NCBI GenBank assembly: GCA_028386065.3
Contig: JAKUCV010001985.1
Coordinates: 23,768 to 87,767, forward strand
DNA: 64,000 bases
Direction: 5' to 3'
DNA from: Turnera subulata
Taxonomy: Eukaryota > Streptophyta > Magnoliopsida > Malpighiales > Passifloraceae
Made by a program: the position numbers and the translations under genes
The notes under the pieces: generated by a model
Told to the model about the DNA's origin: nothing
Seen by the model: only the letters and a program-made list of their open reading frames with translations
Databases searched by the model: none
Part shown: one piece after another, positions 21,867-31,574 of the stretch
Layout of the letters: each line of letters opens with the position of its first letter
Numbering within the stretch: position 1 is the first letter of the stretch

Positions 21867-22801
21867 TGAGTCAGAGCTTCAAGTTCTTAGTGCTGCTATT
21901 GTTTTGCTTGGTTGGAGTGGGTTATATTTTTTTTTGTTTTCTGTATGCTATAGTCGGAGCTAGTTGTTAGAAGCAGATAGAAGCAGCCACATCTTTATTC
22001 CCATCTCTCCTCTCCCTGTGTTTTTCTTTTTTCTTTTTTTTTTTCTGGTGGGCTGCATTTAATCCGCATTTCTGTCATTGTAAGAGCACAATCAGATATG
22101 GTTGAACTATTTCTTACCAGTTGAAATAAGAGATAGCAAGTAGCCAAGGACGGGTGCAGCATTTGGTTTACCGCCAAAGTACGCATTTTTTCTTAGATTT
22201 TATGGCCATTTCTTTTTTTATTTACATTTTATAGCTGGCTAATTTTAACAGCTGCCATGTGAATAGGTTAGAATGTACATTTCTTGTATGGTTTGTTAAA
22301 AATGACTTAATGTAACCATAGCAATTGAATGCCACCAGTGGGCATGTTTATGTTTCTCTTTTCATGTGTATTTAAGCAATGGGCTCGTTATTCTCATTGA
22401 TTTACTTCCAATTTTTTTCTTTTGGGTTAGTGACTTACCTAAGTGATCTCTTGCATTCAGAGAAACGCAACAGCAGTAGAAAGGATCACCATAAACCTCC
22501 TGGTATGTCATCCACCAATCACCCCATTTTATGCTCTAATTTTCTGACATTGCAATGCTCCTCTGAAACTTTACTTATCCCAAAATGAAAATAAAGTGAA
22601 GGCTTAATATATTCCGGATTGTGAATCTTCTGGTACGTTTGCTTGGTGGATGCTTGATATGAGCTGCTGAAAGTGTTTGTTTTTTTTTTTTTGTCGAAGC
22701 TGCTGAAAGTATTTGTTTGCATCTGAATTATACTTTAGCAAAAAAAGAAAAGAAATGTGAATTATATGCTAAGAATTTTATGTAATGCTTTGTAGGGAGT
22801 A

Positions 22802-23539
22802 ATGTCTAGTAATCGAACATGGATGTACCGTAGGCTAAATAACGATGGTAGTCTCCATGATGAATTTAGAGCCGGTGTGGATAAGTTTTTGGACTTTGCT
22901 TTCTCTCAAACTGATTTGGTTAGCGAAGGAAAAGTTCGGTGTCCATGTAGGAGGTGTAAGAATAAAAAATTGTTTGGCCGAGATGATATACATATTCATC
23001 TATGGACCAAAGGTTTTTTAGAAGATTATCACTGGTGGCATGCTCATGGAGAAAATTCCAATGATTCAATACATGGTGGAGGAGCACATTGTGATGGTCA
23101 TGATAACCATGAGGCGTCTTCTAATATTACTAACGACATGAGGGGGATGATTTTTGACTTAGCTGGCCCTAATGCGACACATTTGCATAGTCCACATCAG
23201 CAAGAAGAGGATCCCAACCCGGAAGCACAAAGGTTCTATGATGCATTGGCAGCAAATAGCACTCCTTTGTGGGATGGATGTGAAAGCCATATTCAACTCT
23301 CTGTAGTTACTCGTATGCTGCATTGCAAGTCCCATTGCAAGTTATCGAATTACCAATATGATTTCATTACTGAAATGGTAATGGAAATGCTTCTGCCTGG
23401 GCATCAGCTGGCATCCAACTACAATGCAACATTAAACTACGGTGTTTGTGTGAAAGGAAGTACTCACGGTGGTGCTGAAGGTGACTACTATGGAGTAATT
23501 AAAGAGATCTTAGAGGTGGAATATCTTCGAGATGTATAG
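22802..23539 (+). CDS. CACTA TNP2-like N-terminal fragment (transposase-associated domain)
   Basis: 245 codons with a clear start, MSSNRTWMYRRLNNDGSLHD. The first about 80 residues match the transposase-associated domain that opens plant CACTA TNP2 proteins: RTWMYRRL, EFRAGVDKFLDFAFSQ, the cysteine group RCPCRRCKNKK, then HLWTKGFLEDYHWW. Residues 140-230 keep the next TNP2 blocks, such as FYDALAANSTPLWDGCES and LSVVTRMLHCKSH. The protein then ends after EILEVEYLRDV, without the DDE catalytic region. Usual TNP2 proteins are several times longer, so this cannot cut DNA. It could at most bind element ends, or it is a relic. Confidence 0.85.
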   Translation: MSSNRTWMYRRLNNDGSLHDEFRAGVDKFLDFAFSQTDLVSEGKVRCPCRRCKNKKLFGRDDIHIHLWTKGFLEDYHWWHAHGENSNDSIHGGGAHCDGHDNHEASSNITNDMRGMIFDLAGPNATHLHSPHQQEEDPNPEAQRFYDALAANSTPLWDGCESHIQLSVVTRMLHCKSHCKLSNYQYDFITEMVMEMLLPGHQLASNYNATLNYGVCVKGSTHGGAEGDYYGVIKEILEVEYLRDV

Positions 23540-23944
23540 CCAACATCTCTAATACAGGAAATTTAAATTGAAACAGATCAGTATAATACATTCTGTAATC
23601 CTACACGACAGCCACTTTAATTGCACTTTGGCCCGGACCAGGTCTTCGCACCTTCCGAACACATGATCATGGCAACCCCAAAGATAGCTTGGTTGAATTG
23701 ATTTGAAACCGAACAGAGACCTGAACCCAAGCATTGACTCCAACTTTCAACTCCAATCCACATCCTTTGCTTCAAGCACTAACTTGTTCCTGACCCTCCA
23801 AACATTTCAGATAACATTAAAGAAGATCACCATCCAAGAGGCTCTTGATTTTAGAGATCCAGCCAAACCAATCCACTCAACGACCCACTCCTCCAAATTT
23901 CTAGGCGAGCACCAACTTCCACCCCACCAATCACAAAACATATA
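23540..23944. other. Unassigned DNA, possibly gene scrap
   Basis: It has a more balanced base composition than the neighbours but no frame I recognise on either strand. It may be further captured sequence belonging to the truncated CACTA element. Confidence 0.3.
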
Positions 23945-24008
23945 CGCCTTGTTCATTTTTTTCTTTTATATAAATTGTCATCTCCAATTCTTTTTTTTTT
24001 TTGTCTTT
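23945..24008 (+). repeat. F-box downstream block, target of the MULE
   Basis: TACGCCTTGTTCATTTTTTT and ATAAATTGTCATCTCCAATT match the DNA after the F-box stop codons (for example 46204-46255). The unit continues after the MULE at 25833, so one more F-box tail existed here. Confidence 0.5.
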
Positions 24009-25823
24009 GGGTTTTTGGGTTTTATAAGCCCCCATATTTAGTGGTTTGGCCAATTATATACCCTGACATTTTTTTTTGCCAGGCATATACCCCGACTTTG
24101 CATGGGCAGGCCAACCGTGATCCCTTGGTCAGGTACCTGCTGACATGGAGGGCTGCCCGGATTTGGAGTTTAGGAGATGCTTCAAAACGACGTCGTTATC
24201 ACGTGTTGGGTGGACACGTCAGATCCACGTGTCTCAATGGGCCCGCATGCTACCAATCTGGTTACTTCACTGAACCGCCGCAAAAACCCGATGGTAACCG
24301 AAAACCCACCCGGAACCAGTTTAAATCTTTTAAAAAACCTGATATTTGTTAATAATAATAATAATAATAACACTCTTAAATTTGTAATAAACTATCATGA
24401 TTATTTTCTTTTCCTTTTTTAGTATAAAAAATTCTCTTTTCTTTTTCTCTTTTCAATATTCAATCGAAATCAATAAAAACAAAGCACCAAGCTGGACATA
24501 AGGCAATATAAAATCAAAAGCCAAAAAAAGAATAACAAAAGGGCCTAATATTCAACTTCAACTCAAAAAAATAAAAACAAAAAATACAAAACAGAAATTC
24601 CTTGATTTTTTCCACCTTTTTTACTCTTAAGGAACTAATGAGAGATCAATCAAACCAAATAATGGATGACAAAATTTTTCAACCACAACTTCTCTTCTTT
24701 TCCCAAATCCCTATTTGCCAAAACTACGGTAGAGAATCGAAGACGAAATCGTTGCCTACGACAACCGATCCAACAAGCCGGAACCGTCATAGACATGGAG
24801 AAATCCAGGGGTGGGAATCACGAAGGGGAAAGCAGATCCCCTACAGTAGATGTCAGCGTTGAAGCCGTCTGTGCGATAGGAGGACCACCGGCCGGAGTAT
24901 GACTTGCCGTCTATACTAATGAAGGTACCTGAACCATCCATCTGGCCCGATCTACACTCCTCGTTGGCGGAGCTGGAGGGCACGAGAAGTTCCAAATCGG
25001 AGGGCCATGTGGTGTTGTGGGTGCTAGTACCAGTGCCTCACGCGTGGGCATCTCTCGTCTGGTGTTTTTTTTTGTGTTTGGTCGTGGTGGAGGAGGCGTG
25101 GGTGTTTTTGGGTGTGGGAGGATTTTTAGGAGGGCCTCTTGCAATTTTATTGATGGTCTATTTTTTTAATCGGTTTGGGATGCTAGGCTGGATTAAATTC
25201 GACTTTGAATGTGATTGTGGAGGGATTCTTGTGAATTGATAGTTTTGCAAAAGAAAACCAAAGAGACAGGGAATTGCTATTGGAGAAGATTAAGTTTTGG
25301 GAACAGGAGACGACGTTAAGGAATATTGAGAAAAAAGGGAAAAAAAAAGTTAAAGGAAAAATTGAAAAGGGTAAAAATTGACTGAATTTATTTGTTATTA
25401 TTACTAAGGTGATAACGCTAAAACATATCAATGACGAAAAAAAAAAAGAAAAGTAAAAATTTTTAGGGAAATAACTGATCGCATTTATTAGCATTATTCT
25501 TATTATTGTTATATTCTAATTATTATTTATTTATTAATAAATAGCGGTTTCTTTTAATCAAACATGTGTGGCTCATAAGGACACATGGATCTGACATGTC
25601 CAACCAACACGCAAAAACGACGTCGTTTTGGCACGAGACGACGTCGTTTTGAAGCATCCCCTAAACTTCAAATCCGGGTAGCCCTCCACGTCAGCAGGTA
25701 CCTAACCTGGGGATCACGTTTGGCCTGCCCATGCAAAGTAGGGGTATATGCCCGACAAAAAAAATGTCAAGGTATATAATTGGCCAAACTACTAAACATG
25801 GGGACCATAAAATCCAAAAACCC
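24009..25823. mobile_element. Mutator-like element with about 280-bp terminal inverted repeats
   Basis: 1815 bp flanked by the 9-bp duplication TTTGTCTTT (24000-24008 and 25824-25832), the Mutator hallmark. Left end GGGTTTTTGGGTTTTATAAG; right end the inverse of GGGTTTTTGGATTTTATGGT. The inverted similarity extends to about 24290 and 25545 and includes ACGACGTCGT palindromes. No MURA transposase is seen. The centre (24300-25540) holds an (ATA)n tract at 24350 and a GC-rich stretch at 24700-25130 that may be captured gene sequence. Confidence 0.88.
24756..24995 (-). pseudogene. Possible captured MORN-repeat gene fragment inside the MULE
   Basis: The minus-strand frame reads GQMDGSGTFISIDGKSYSGR followed by WSSYRTDGF. 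The G-x-GTF-x6-YSG-x-W spacing resembles a MORN repeat, as in plant phosphatidylinositol phosphate kinases. Only one such repeat is visible, and the frame elsewhere is unremarkable. The GC content is well above that of the flanking MULE DNA, which favours a captured exon. Weak assignment; it may be chance. Confidence 0.3.
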
Positions 25824-25832
25824 TTTGTCTTT

Positions 25833-26150
25833 CGAGACTTCTCTAACTATATGTTTTGTTGAGGGTGAAAGAATATGGGGCAGAACTTATTATAATGGCC
25901 AACTACAGTATTAGTTAATACCATAAATGCTTTAGAATCTTTTTAATTTTTATCTCATTTTGTTTTTCTGTCTACATTGGAGTAAACAATTTTGTTGTTG
26001 GTAGGGGGTATTTGATGGCGCAGCCTTTAAGTTTGGATTCCTTCCTTGCTCAATAGGCGTATGCATTTTCGATCCTTTGCTTGAAGGTAGCAATAGAATG
26101 TTTAGGCATCAAGGCAATGGATTGGGACTGATTATTCGATGTCACTGTCA
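25833..26150 (+). mobile_element. LINE zf-RVT remnant, copy 5
   Basis: GTAGGGGGTATTTGATGGCG, then AATAGGCGTATGCATTTTCG, then GAATGTTTAGGCATCAAGGC correspond to copies 1 and 2 (4870-5090 and 8750-8910). The fragment is broken at its right side by the gypsy LTR in the TGTGTGTG tract at 26151. Confidence 0.6.
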
Positions 26151-26154
26151 TGTG

Positions 26155-26444
26155 TGTGTAATGTACCGAGTTAGTACAGAGAAGAATTAGAAAGAGAAAA
26201 GAGAGTGAAAAGAGAATTAGTAGACAGAGAATGGGAGAGGAAAGAGATAACTGTTTCTATTTCTCGTCAAAACTAATCTGTAACGGCCTCTTGCAACGGT
26301 TATGAAGACTATCCATTATGCAAGGTCCAATAGTGATAAGCCACGTGTACATGGCATATAATAGTTTGTTTACAATTCTGATACAAGCATTGACATGTTG
26401 TTCAGTTATACTTGACCTGTCATTTACTAATTACAATCATAACA
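26155..26444 (-). repeat. 3' LTR of the minus-strand gypsy element
   Basis: On the minus strand it starts TGTTATGATTGTAATTAG right after the purine tract AAGCGAGGGGAGT (26445-26457) and ends in ACACACA near 26151-26157. The exact end is blurred by a TG repeat. About 290 bp. Confidence 0.75.
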
Positions 26445-26713
26445 ACTCCCCTCGCTTACGAAAATCCTTGTCCCAAGGATCAAAATCAAAAACACAGAAA
26501 TACACAACAACAAATTACTAGACTGGAACTGAAATAGAATCGAACTGAGAACAATTGACTTGAGCTACTGCAACATCAAGCAAATTTAGTGGTGTCGAAA
26601 TCTAGGAATTATGCTTGAATGAACGTGAAATCCACCCAAGTTGTATCCTCTAGGGCAAGGTTGGACCATTGAATCAGCACTTGAGTCACTGGTACATTGT
26701 TTCTGGGAATTAA
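26445..26713 (-). pseudogene. Gypsy Pol C-terminal (chromodomain-like) region
   Basis: The minus strand reads PVTQVLIQWSNLALEDTTW, then DFTFIQA and FDTTKFA. This is the tail after integrase in plant gypsy Pol, with the chromodomain-like pattern VLIxWxxLxxEDxTWE. ATCCTTGTCCCAAGGAT (26466-26482) encodes the terminal residues before the polypurine tract. It joins in frame with 31131 onward once the solo LTR and one copy of its TSD are removed. Confidence 0.75.
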
Positions 26714-27008
26714 TGTTAGAACCTATGTCTTCATGGTTCATTCATTACAGGTTTTGATAAATGACAAACCAAGATCATAACAAAGATGAAGCAAAAAGAA
26801 ATCAAGCAAACAAGTACTCAACCAAAGTGATCAAGAATTCAAGTGAAGATATGATCAAGAGTGAAAGTGCAAAAAGAGCAAGAGAAGTTAGGACCCCTTT
26901 GTACAAGGTAAAACACTCAACTTCTCTTAGGCATTGGCTCAAAATAAGTTAAAGATTGCTCATGCATCACACAACATATTTCCAAGCATAAAAGTGTTTT
27001 TCGAGCTT

Positions 27009-27117
27009 TGAACATCGATGTTGTAGCTTTAAACATCGATGTTCCTGCCTTGCACAATTCTTCAAAACAGGCAGTAGGCAAATAACATCGATGTTGGAAT
27101 CCTAAACATCGATGTTC
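27009..27117 (+). repeat. Palindrome-pair array, left part
   Basis: Two repeat units, each with two copies of AACATCGATGTT about 21 bp apart (first copies near 27012 and 27085, second near 27033 and 27106). The unit period is 73 bp. The array continues at 30025-30490 after the CACTA insertion. Confidence 0.85.
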
Positions 27118-27135
27118 TAATGACCGTTGCTTTTA

Positions 27136-30023
27136 NGGGATTTGCCCGTCACTAATTTGTAACGGATAATTTTTCCCTTACAAATTGCAAGGGATCTGTC
27201 CGTCACAAGTGTTATATTCCAAAAACGGATTTGTGAGGGTTTTTTCCGTTGCTATTAGTGACGGGTGAAATTTCCGTGACAAATAGTGACGGATTTGGTC
27301 CCTTGCAATTTGTAACGGATGAAATTATGCAATTTCCGTTGCTATTAGTGACGGGTGAAATTTCCGTTTTCACTAATTATTAAAGAGTAAAAACTTTTAA
27401 AAATATATTTTTTGCATGATTTTATTCAAAAATATTCTTACTTTTTCATTTTAAGTCATATTAGAAACTTTATTAAATTAACATATCTTGAAAGAAATCT
27501 ATATTGAACTTTAATTTATTTAGAAAGTAATTAATAACATACTTATGCTTCTAAAAAAACTATTTTTTAAAAAATAATTTCTTAAAATTCATATGAATTT
27601 GGAAGATAATAAAATTAATATTTCATGAAGCTATATGAAATTAAATTACTAACGTAGCTTGCGTTATTACAACATATGTTCCATTACCTTACGAGCAAAA
27701 AAAGAAAGCGTAATACATATAAGTATAAAAAAGGACGACCCTAAGGATTGTAAGTGGGCATAATCTTATAATTAATTCTTAGAATAAGTGATTTCGGAAA
27801 CTTATTCCATTGGCAACTCGAGGGCGGATGGTCGAGCTTTTCCATGAAACCAAGAGCCGGATTAGTAGAATTGATGAGGACTAAAACCGTGACATTTCGA
27901 TGGTGAATAATGGTTTTTCTCCTCATTTAATGGTTTTTTTCGGGCCATCCAGGCACCGTGATTGTGTGGTCACATATAGTCTTGGCGTTGTCAACTCATG
28001 TGTGTAACATCTCAATTTTTTAAAATATTTTTATTTATAAAAAATTAAAAGTATTATTTTTTGGCCTAATATAATTTTTTAGTAATTTTTTCGCGTAGGA
28101 ATTTATTTTTCTTATTGTTCAACGATTTTTAAAAATTTTATTATAATTTATTTTAATGTAGATGAGGGAAGTTTGAAAAAAATTAAGCTAATTTTTGGAA
28201 AATATTTTGTGGTGTCATTTCATCTATAGATACTTTACTCTATGTTTATATAAAAAATATTTAAATTTTTTCTAAATTTTCTATGAATCTTAAATAGTTT
28301 TATATTATTGTAAGAGTTTTTTTCTATATAATATTATTTAATTTTATTCAAATTAGTTCCTATAATTCAATAATTTTTAAAACAAGTTTGAAAATAATCT
28401 GAAAAAGAGTTCTCTTTGGAACACACAATTAGGCTGTGTTTTGATTAAAACGACCGTGTTTTGGTAAAGCTTGTACATAAAACACCAAGACCATCGCGTT
28501 TTGACCTTTGAGGAGCACGTTGCTTTGTGGAGGTTGAATTGCTAAACGACGCCGTTTAATCTTTAGTGGAAACCCTAGGGTTAGACCTGGATATAAATTG
28601 CATCCTTAACTCCCTATCCTCATTTCTTTCCACATTTTCTTCTGCCTCTCCCTGTCTCTTCTGCCTTTCTCTCACGTCTCTCTCCCTCCCCTTCTCTTCT
28701 CATTCTCCAAACCGTCCTAGCCACAGCTATCTAAACCAAGCACTCTTTTTCTTCTCCAAATCCTTCTAGCCGCCATCTATACCAGACACTCTTCTTCCTC
28801 TTTTCCAAACCCCCTAGCCGCCATCTAAACCACACACTTTTTTTCTTCTTCTCCAAACCCTCCTAGGCGCCATCTAACTGGTGGTGGTTCTGTGATGAAC
28901 GAGGCAAGCCAGGCTGGTTTCTGGCTCAGGTGAGAACAACGAGGCGAGCTTGGTTGTGTCGGTAGCCAGGAGACATAGTGAACGGCGCGTCAAGCTTAAT
29001 CGACTGCGGATCTCGATGAATCTGGGGTCGAGAGATGGTTGAGAATCCGGTCCGGGAAATCTGTGGGTAAGCATCTAATACTCACTTTCCTTTCTTGATG
29101 ATTTTGAGTTATGGTTGGTTGGGTTATGTTGATTGTTTAATTCCGGGTTCTAATGTTGTTTTGGTTGTTCTTTCTGGTTTAATTTGGGATTGTTGACGAA
29201 CTGGTTGTATTCATGGCGAGTACGGCTTGTTGGTGACGGATTCTGGGTAGATCCAAGTGTCCAGTGGAGGCAGAGGCGAGCAGACCCGAGGTCGGGATTC
29301 CCAGATCCGGTTCATCTAAAGAAGGTGGTGTGCAGATCTATCCGTGGCTTGATGTTTTCGAGCAGATCTGTAGGTGTAGGTGGATATTCATTTTCTGGAT
29401 TCTAGTTTAGTTTGTTATATTTTATTATGTAAAAATCATTATAATTTTTTTATTATAATTAACTTGTGCTTGTGTAAAAACAATGCAATAAAGATGTGCA
29501 CTTTCTTTTTACTTTGTGCCAATAATTTTTTCTGTAATTGCTCCTCCTATGCCTTCTCTATTGTCTGTTGACGCTTGTAATATACGAATTAGCTTATATG
29601 TTTAATTTCCACTGTACCAAAAAAATACAATTAGGAGAATATATTAAAATATTAGTGTTGGTTTTATTTATTTCATTTGTTTTTGTAATTGTAGTTTGTG
29701 ACGGATTTAGAGAGGATTGTGAGGGTTTTATTCATTTACAAATAGTAAGGGATATAGGATTGTGACGGAAAGAATCTTTGCAATTAGTGAGGGTTTTAGT
29801 TAAGGGTAATTTGCAAGGGAACCGTCACAGTTATTAAGGCACGATTCCTGGCCAAATCCGTCGCAAAATGGTCCGTTACAAATTTCCACACAACCGAATT
29901 TGCAACGAAGGGTTTAATCAGGATTTCATTCGTGACAAATTCCGTTGCAAATACCAAAATCCGTTACAAATTGCATAAATTCCCTTGCTAAATCCGAGAG
30001 TAAAGGGTTGCATTCTAGTAGTG
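27136..30023. mobile_element. Second CACTA-type element, non-autonomous, left TIR lost at an N
   Basis: The right end reads GGGTTGCATTCTAGTAGTG, the inverse of a CACTACTAGAA terminus. Both subterminal regions (27137-27380 and 29695-30000) are filled with variants of CCGTTACAAATT / AATTTGTAACGG and CCGTCAC / GTGACGG in both orientations, as in plant CACTA elements. The expected CACTACTAGAA at the left is missing exactly at the single N at 27136. No transposase frame was found. Inside are a TATA-like GATATAAATTG (28590), pyrimidine-rich DNA and a GC-rich block at 28880-29400. Confidence 0.75.
28690..28880 (+). repeat. Tandem repeat inside the second CACTA element
   Basis: About three to four imperfect units of 55-65 bp sharing TTCTCCAAA…CTAGCCGCCATCTAAACCA and ending in ACACTCTT. 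It lies just after the TATA-like box and before a GC-rich block, like a duplicated 5'UTR segment of a captured gene. Confidence 0.6.
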
Positions 30024-30024
30024 G

Positions 30025-30490
30025 ATGTTCCCATTGGTAACATCGATGTTCTTTCAAGCCATTCTTAAATTCATTTTGCCGAGCCAAAATAACATCGATG
30101 TTGTCATCCAAACATCGATGTTCATGACTTCAAAGAATTCCAAAATTAGCAGAAGGCTAAGAACATCGATGTTGGATTCCCAAACATTGATGTTCTCATG
30201 ACCGTTGCATTTGAAAACACTTTTGCATAAGCACAACATCGATGTTCTATTCCATAACATCGATGTTCTACAACGGGTCAGTTTCAATCATTCTTCACAG
30301 AAGCAAAATAATATCGATGTTGGAATTTAAACATCGATGTTCTTCATAGATTAGTTTTCATCTCATTTTCACAGAATCAAAATAACATCGATGTTGGGAT
30401 GGAGAACATCGATGTTTTAGTTACTGTTAGCCCAAAATTCAAATTTAATGGGCAAAACATCGATGTTATACCTTTAAACATCGATGTTTT
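30025..30490 (+). repeat. Palindrome-pair array, right part
   Basis: Copies of AACATCGATGTT (two with one mismatch) occur near 30040, 30091, 30108, 30162, 30183, 30235, 30256, 30309, 30329, 30383, 30403, 30454 and 30476. Within pairs the step is 17-22 bp, mostly 20-21. Between pairs it is 71-74 bp. Confidence 0.9.
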
Positions 30491-30577
30491 TTAGCAGACA
30501 ACTTTTCAGCACCCACTATACTTTGGTTAAAGCTGTTTTCTTGGGTGGATTTCAAACGGCTCCATTACTTTTCAGAG

Positions 30578-30586
30578 CTATAAATT
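30578..30586 (+). promoter_or_regulatory. Probable TATA box of the solo LTR
   Basis: CTATAAATT lies about 90 bp after the last palindrome pair. It is followed by ATTGCAAAACAATCATTC-type leader sequence, so the array would be an upstream promoter or enhancer region. Confidence 0.45.
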
Positions 30587-31130
30587 GAGCATTTTTCAGC
30601 TCTGATAATCACCTAATCAACTCTCTATTCATTCAACATTCATTGCAAAACAATCATTCAAGTTTAAGAGCCAATTCCTTTGAGATTATTGAGAGTTGCC
30701 TTATTAGTGCTTAATTGTAACTCATACCCACTCTTGAGAGAGCTTTTGTCTGAGTAATCTTTATTGTGTTGTTCATACACTGAAAGGGAGGTTTGTTCCC
30801 TTGTAGATACTCATATGAAGAGTGATTTTCTTTCCTTGAGAGAAGTCTTGAAGTGAGGTATCTTCAAGCAAGTGCGTAGGATTCTTGTGATTAGAATTCC
30901 TAGGTTGTAAACGGTTTGTTAAGCACCCGGAAGCTTAACGGTACATAGTGAACTCTTCAAGTGAACCTTGAAGGACTGGATTAGCCACAAATTAGTTGTG
31001 TGTGAACCAGTATAAAAATTTTTTGTGTCCTTCTTTCAATTCTGCTTTTTATTTCCTGCAAATATTTTCAGTCTTAGGTCTAAAGCTATTCACCCCCCCT
31101 CTAGCTTAGCCTTTCCGGTCTTTCAATTAA

Positions 31131-31503
31131 TTTCCTGCCTAAGAAAGCCACAGGTTCCACTATCATCTGACCATCACTTCGCAAGATTGGAAGTTTGGTG
31201 TTGGGTTGTACTGCTTGTTTCAGGCTCCTCTTCAACAATAAAACTTGAAAAACTGGATGCCCAAGGGAATGAGCAAGCAAAATTCAAGCTTATAAGCCAC
31301 AGTACCAACCTTTTCCAACACTTTGAAGGGACCATGGTACTTGGAGTAAAGTTTCAAACTTCTTCTAACAGCTACTGAGCTCTATCGATATGGTTGCAGC
31401 TTCAAATATACCAAATCACCTACTGCAAACTCCCTCTAAGGTCGATACTTATCAGCAAAGAATTTTTTTCGATTACAAGCCTTTCCCAATTGTTCTTTCA
31501 ACA
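31131..31503 (-). pseudogene. Gypsy integrase C-terminal region
   Basis: The minus strand reads REFAVGDLVYLKLQPYR, then VAVRRSLKLYSKYHGPFKVL and EKVGTVAYKLEF. This is the conserved region after the gypsy integrase core. The core itself and RNase H are absent. The sequence ends at about 31503, where a copia gag leader begins. Confidence 0.85.
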
Positions 31504-31574
31504 GAATTCCTTGTTAAATGATTTTGTATGCATGATTCTTATTTATGTGAGTTTATCACTGTTGTAGAATTTCC

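Larger units (their letters stand above)
20329..23539 (+). mobile_element. CACTA (En/Spm) element, 5' end present, 3' end missing, carrying host gene pieces
   Basis: Starts CACTACTAATTTCTGCCCCG. Within 300 bp follow subterminal repeats built on the inverted motif CCGTAAGC / GCTTACGG, e.g. at 20361, 20392, 20411 and 20432. It then holds a proline-coding tract (20690-21020), an exon of a mitochondrial carrier gene (21731-21866) and a TNP2-type N-terminal ORF (22802-23539). I find no matching GCTTACGG array or TAGTG end before the MULE at 24009, so the right end is deleted. Its immediate left flank is RNase H of the old copia. Confidence 0.75.
26714..31125 (+). repeat. Solo LTR (about 1.5 kb) with a palindrome array, split by a CACTA element
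   Basis: Starts TGTTAGAACCTATG and ends CCGGTCTTTCA; ATTAA flanks it on both sides (26709-26713 and 31126-31130) as a 5-bp duplication. Both flanks are parts of the same gypsy Pol. No internal region is present, so it is a solo LTR; it could be given either strand, and + is chosen from the TATA box. Removing the CACTA insertion (27136-30023) leaves about 1.5 kb. Its U3-like part is a tandem array of units of about 73 bp, each with two AACATCGATGTT palindromes. Confidence 0.85.

Noticed and set aside
27009..30490. CRISPR-like array of 12-bp repeats
   Set aside because: Repeats are perfect palindromes in pairs with similar spacers, in plant LTR DNA, without cas genes.
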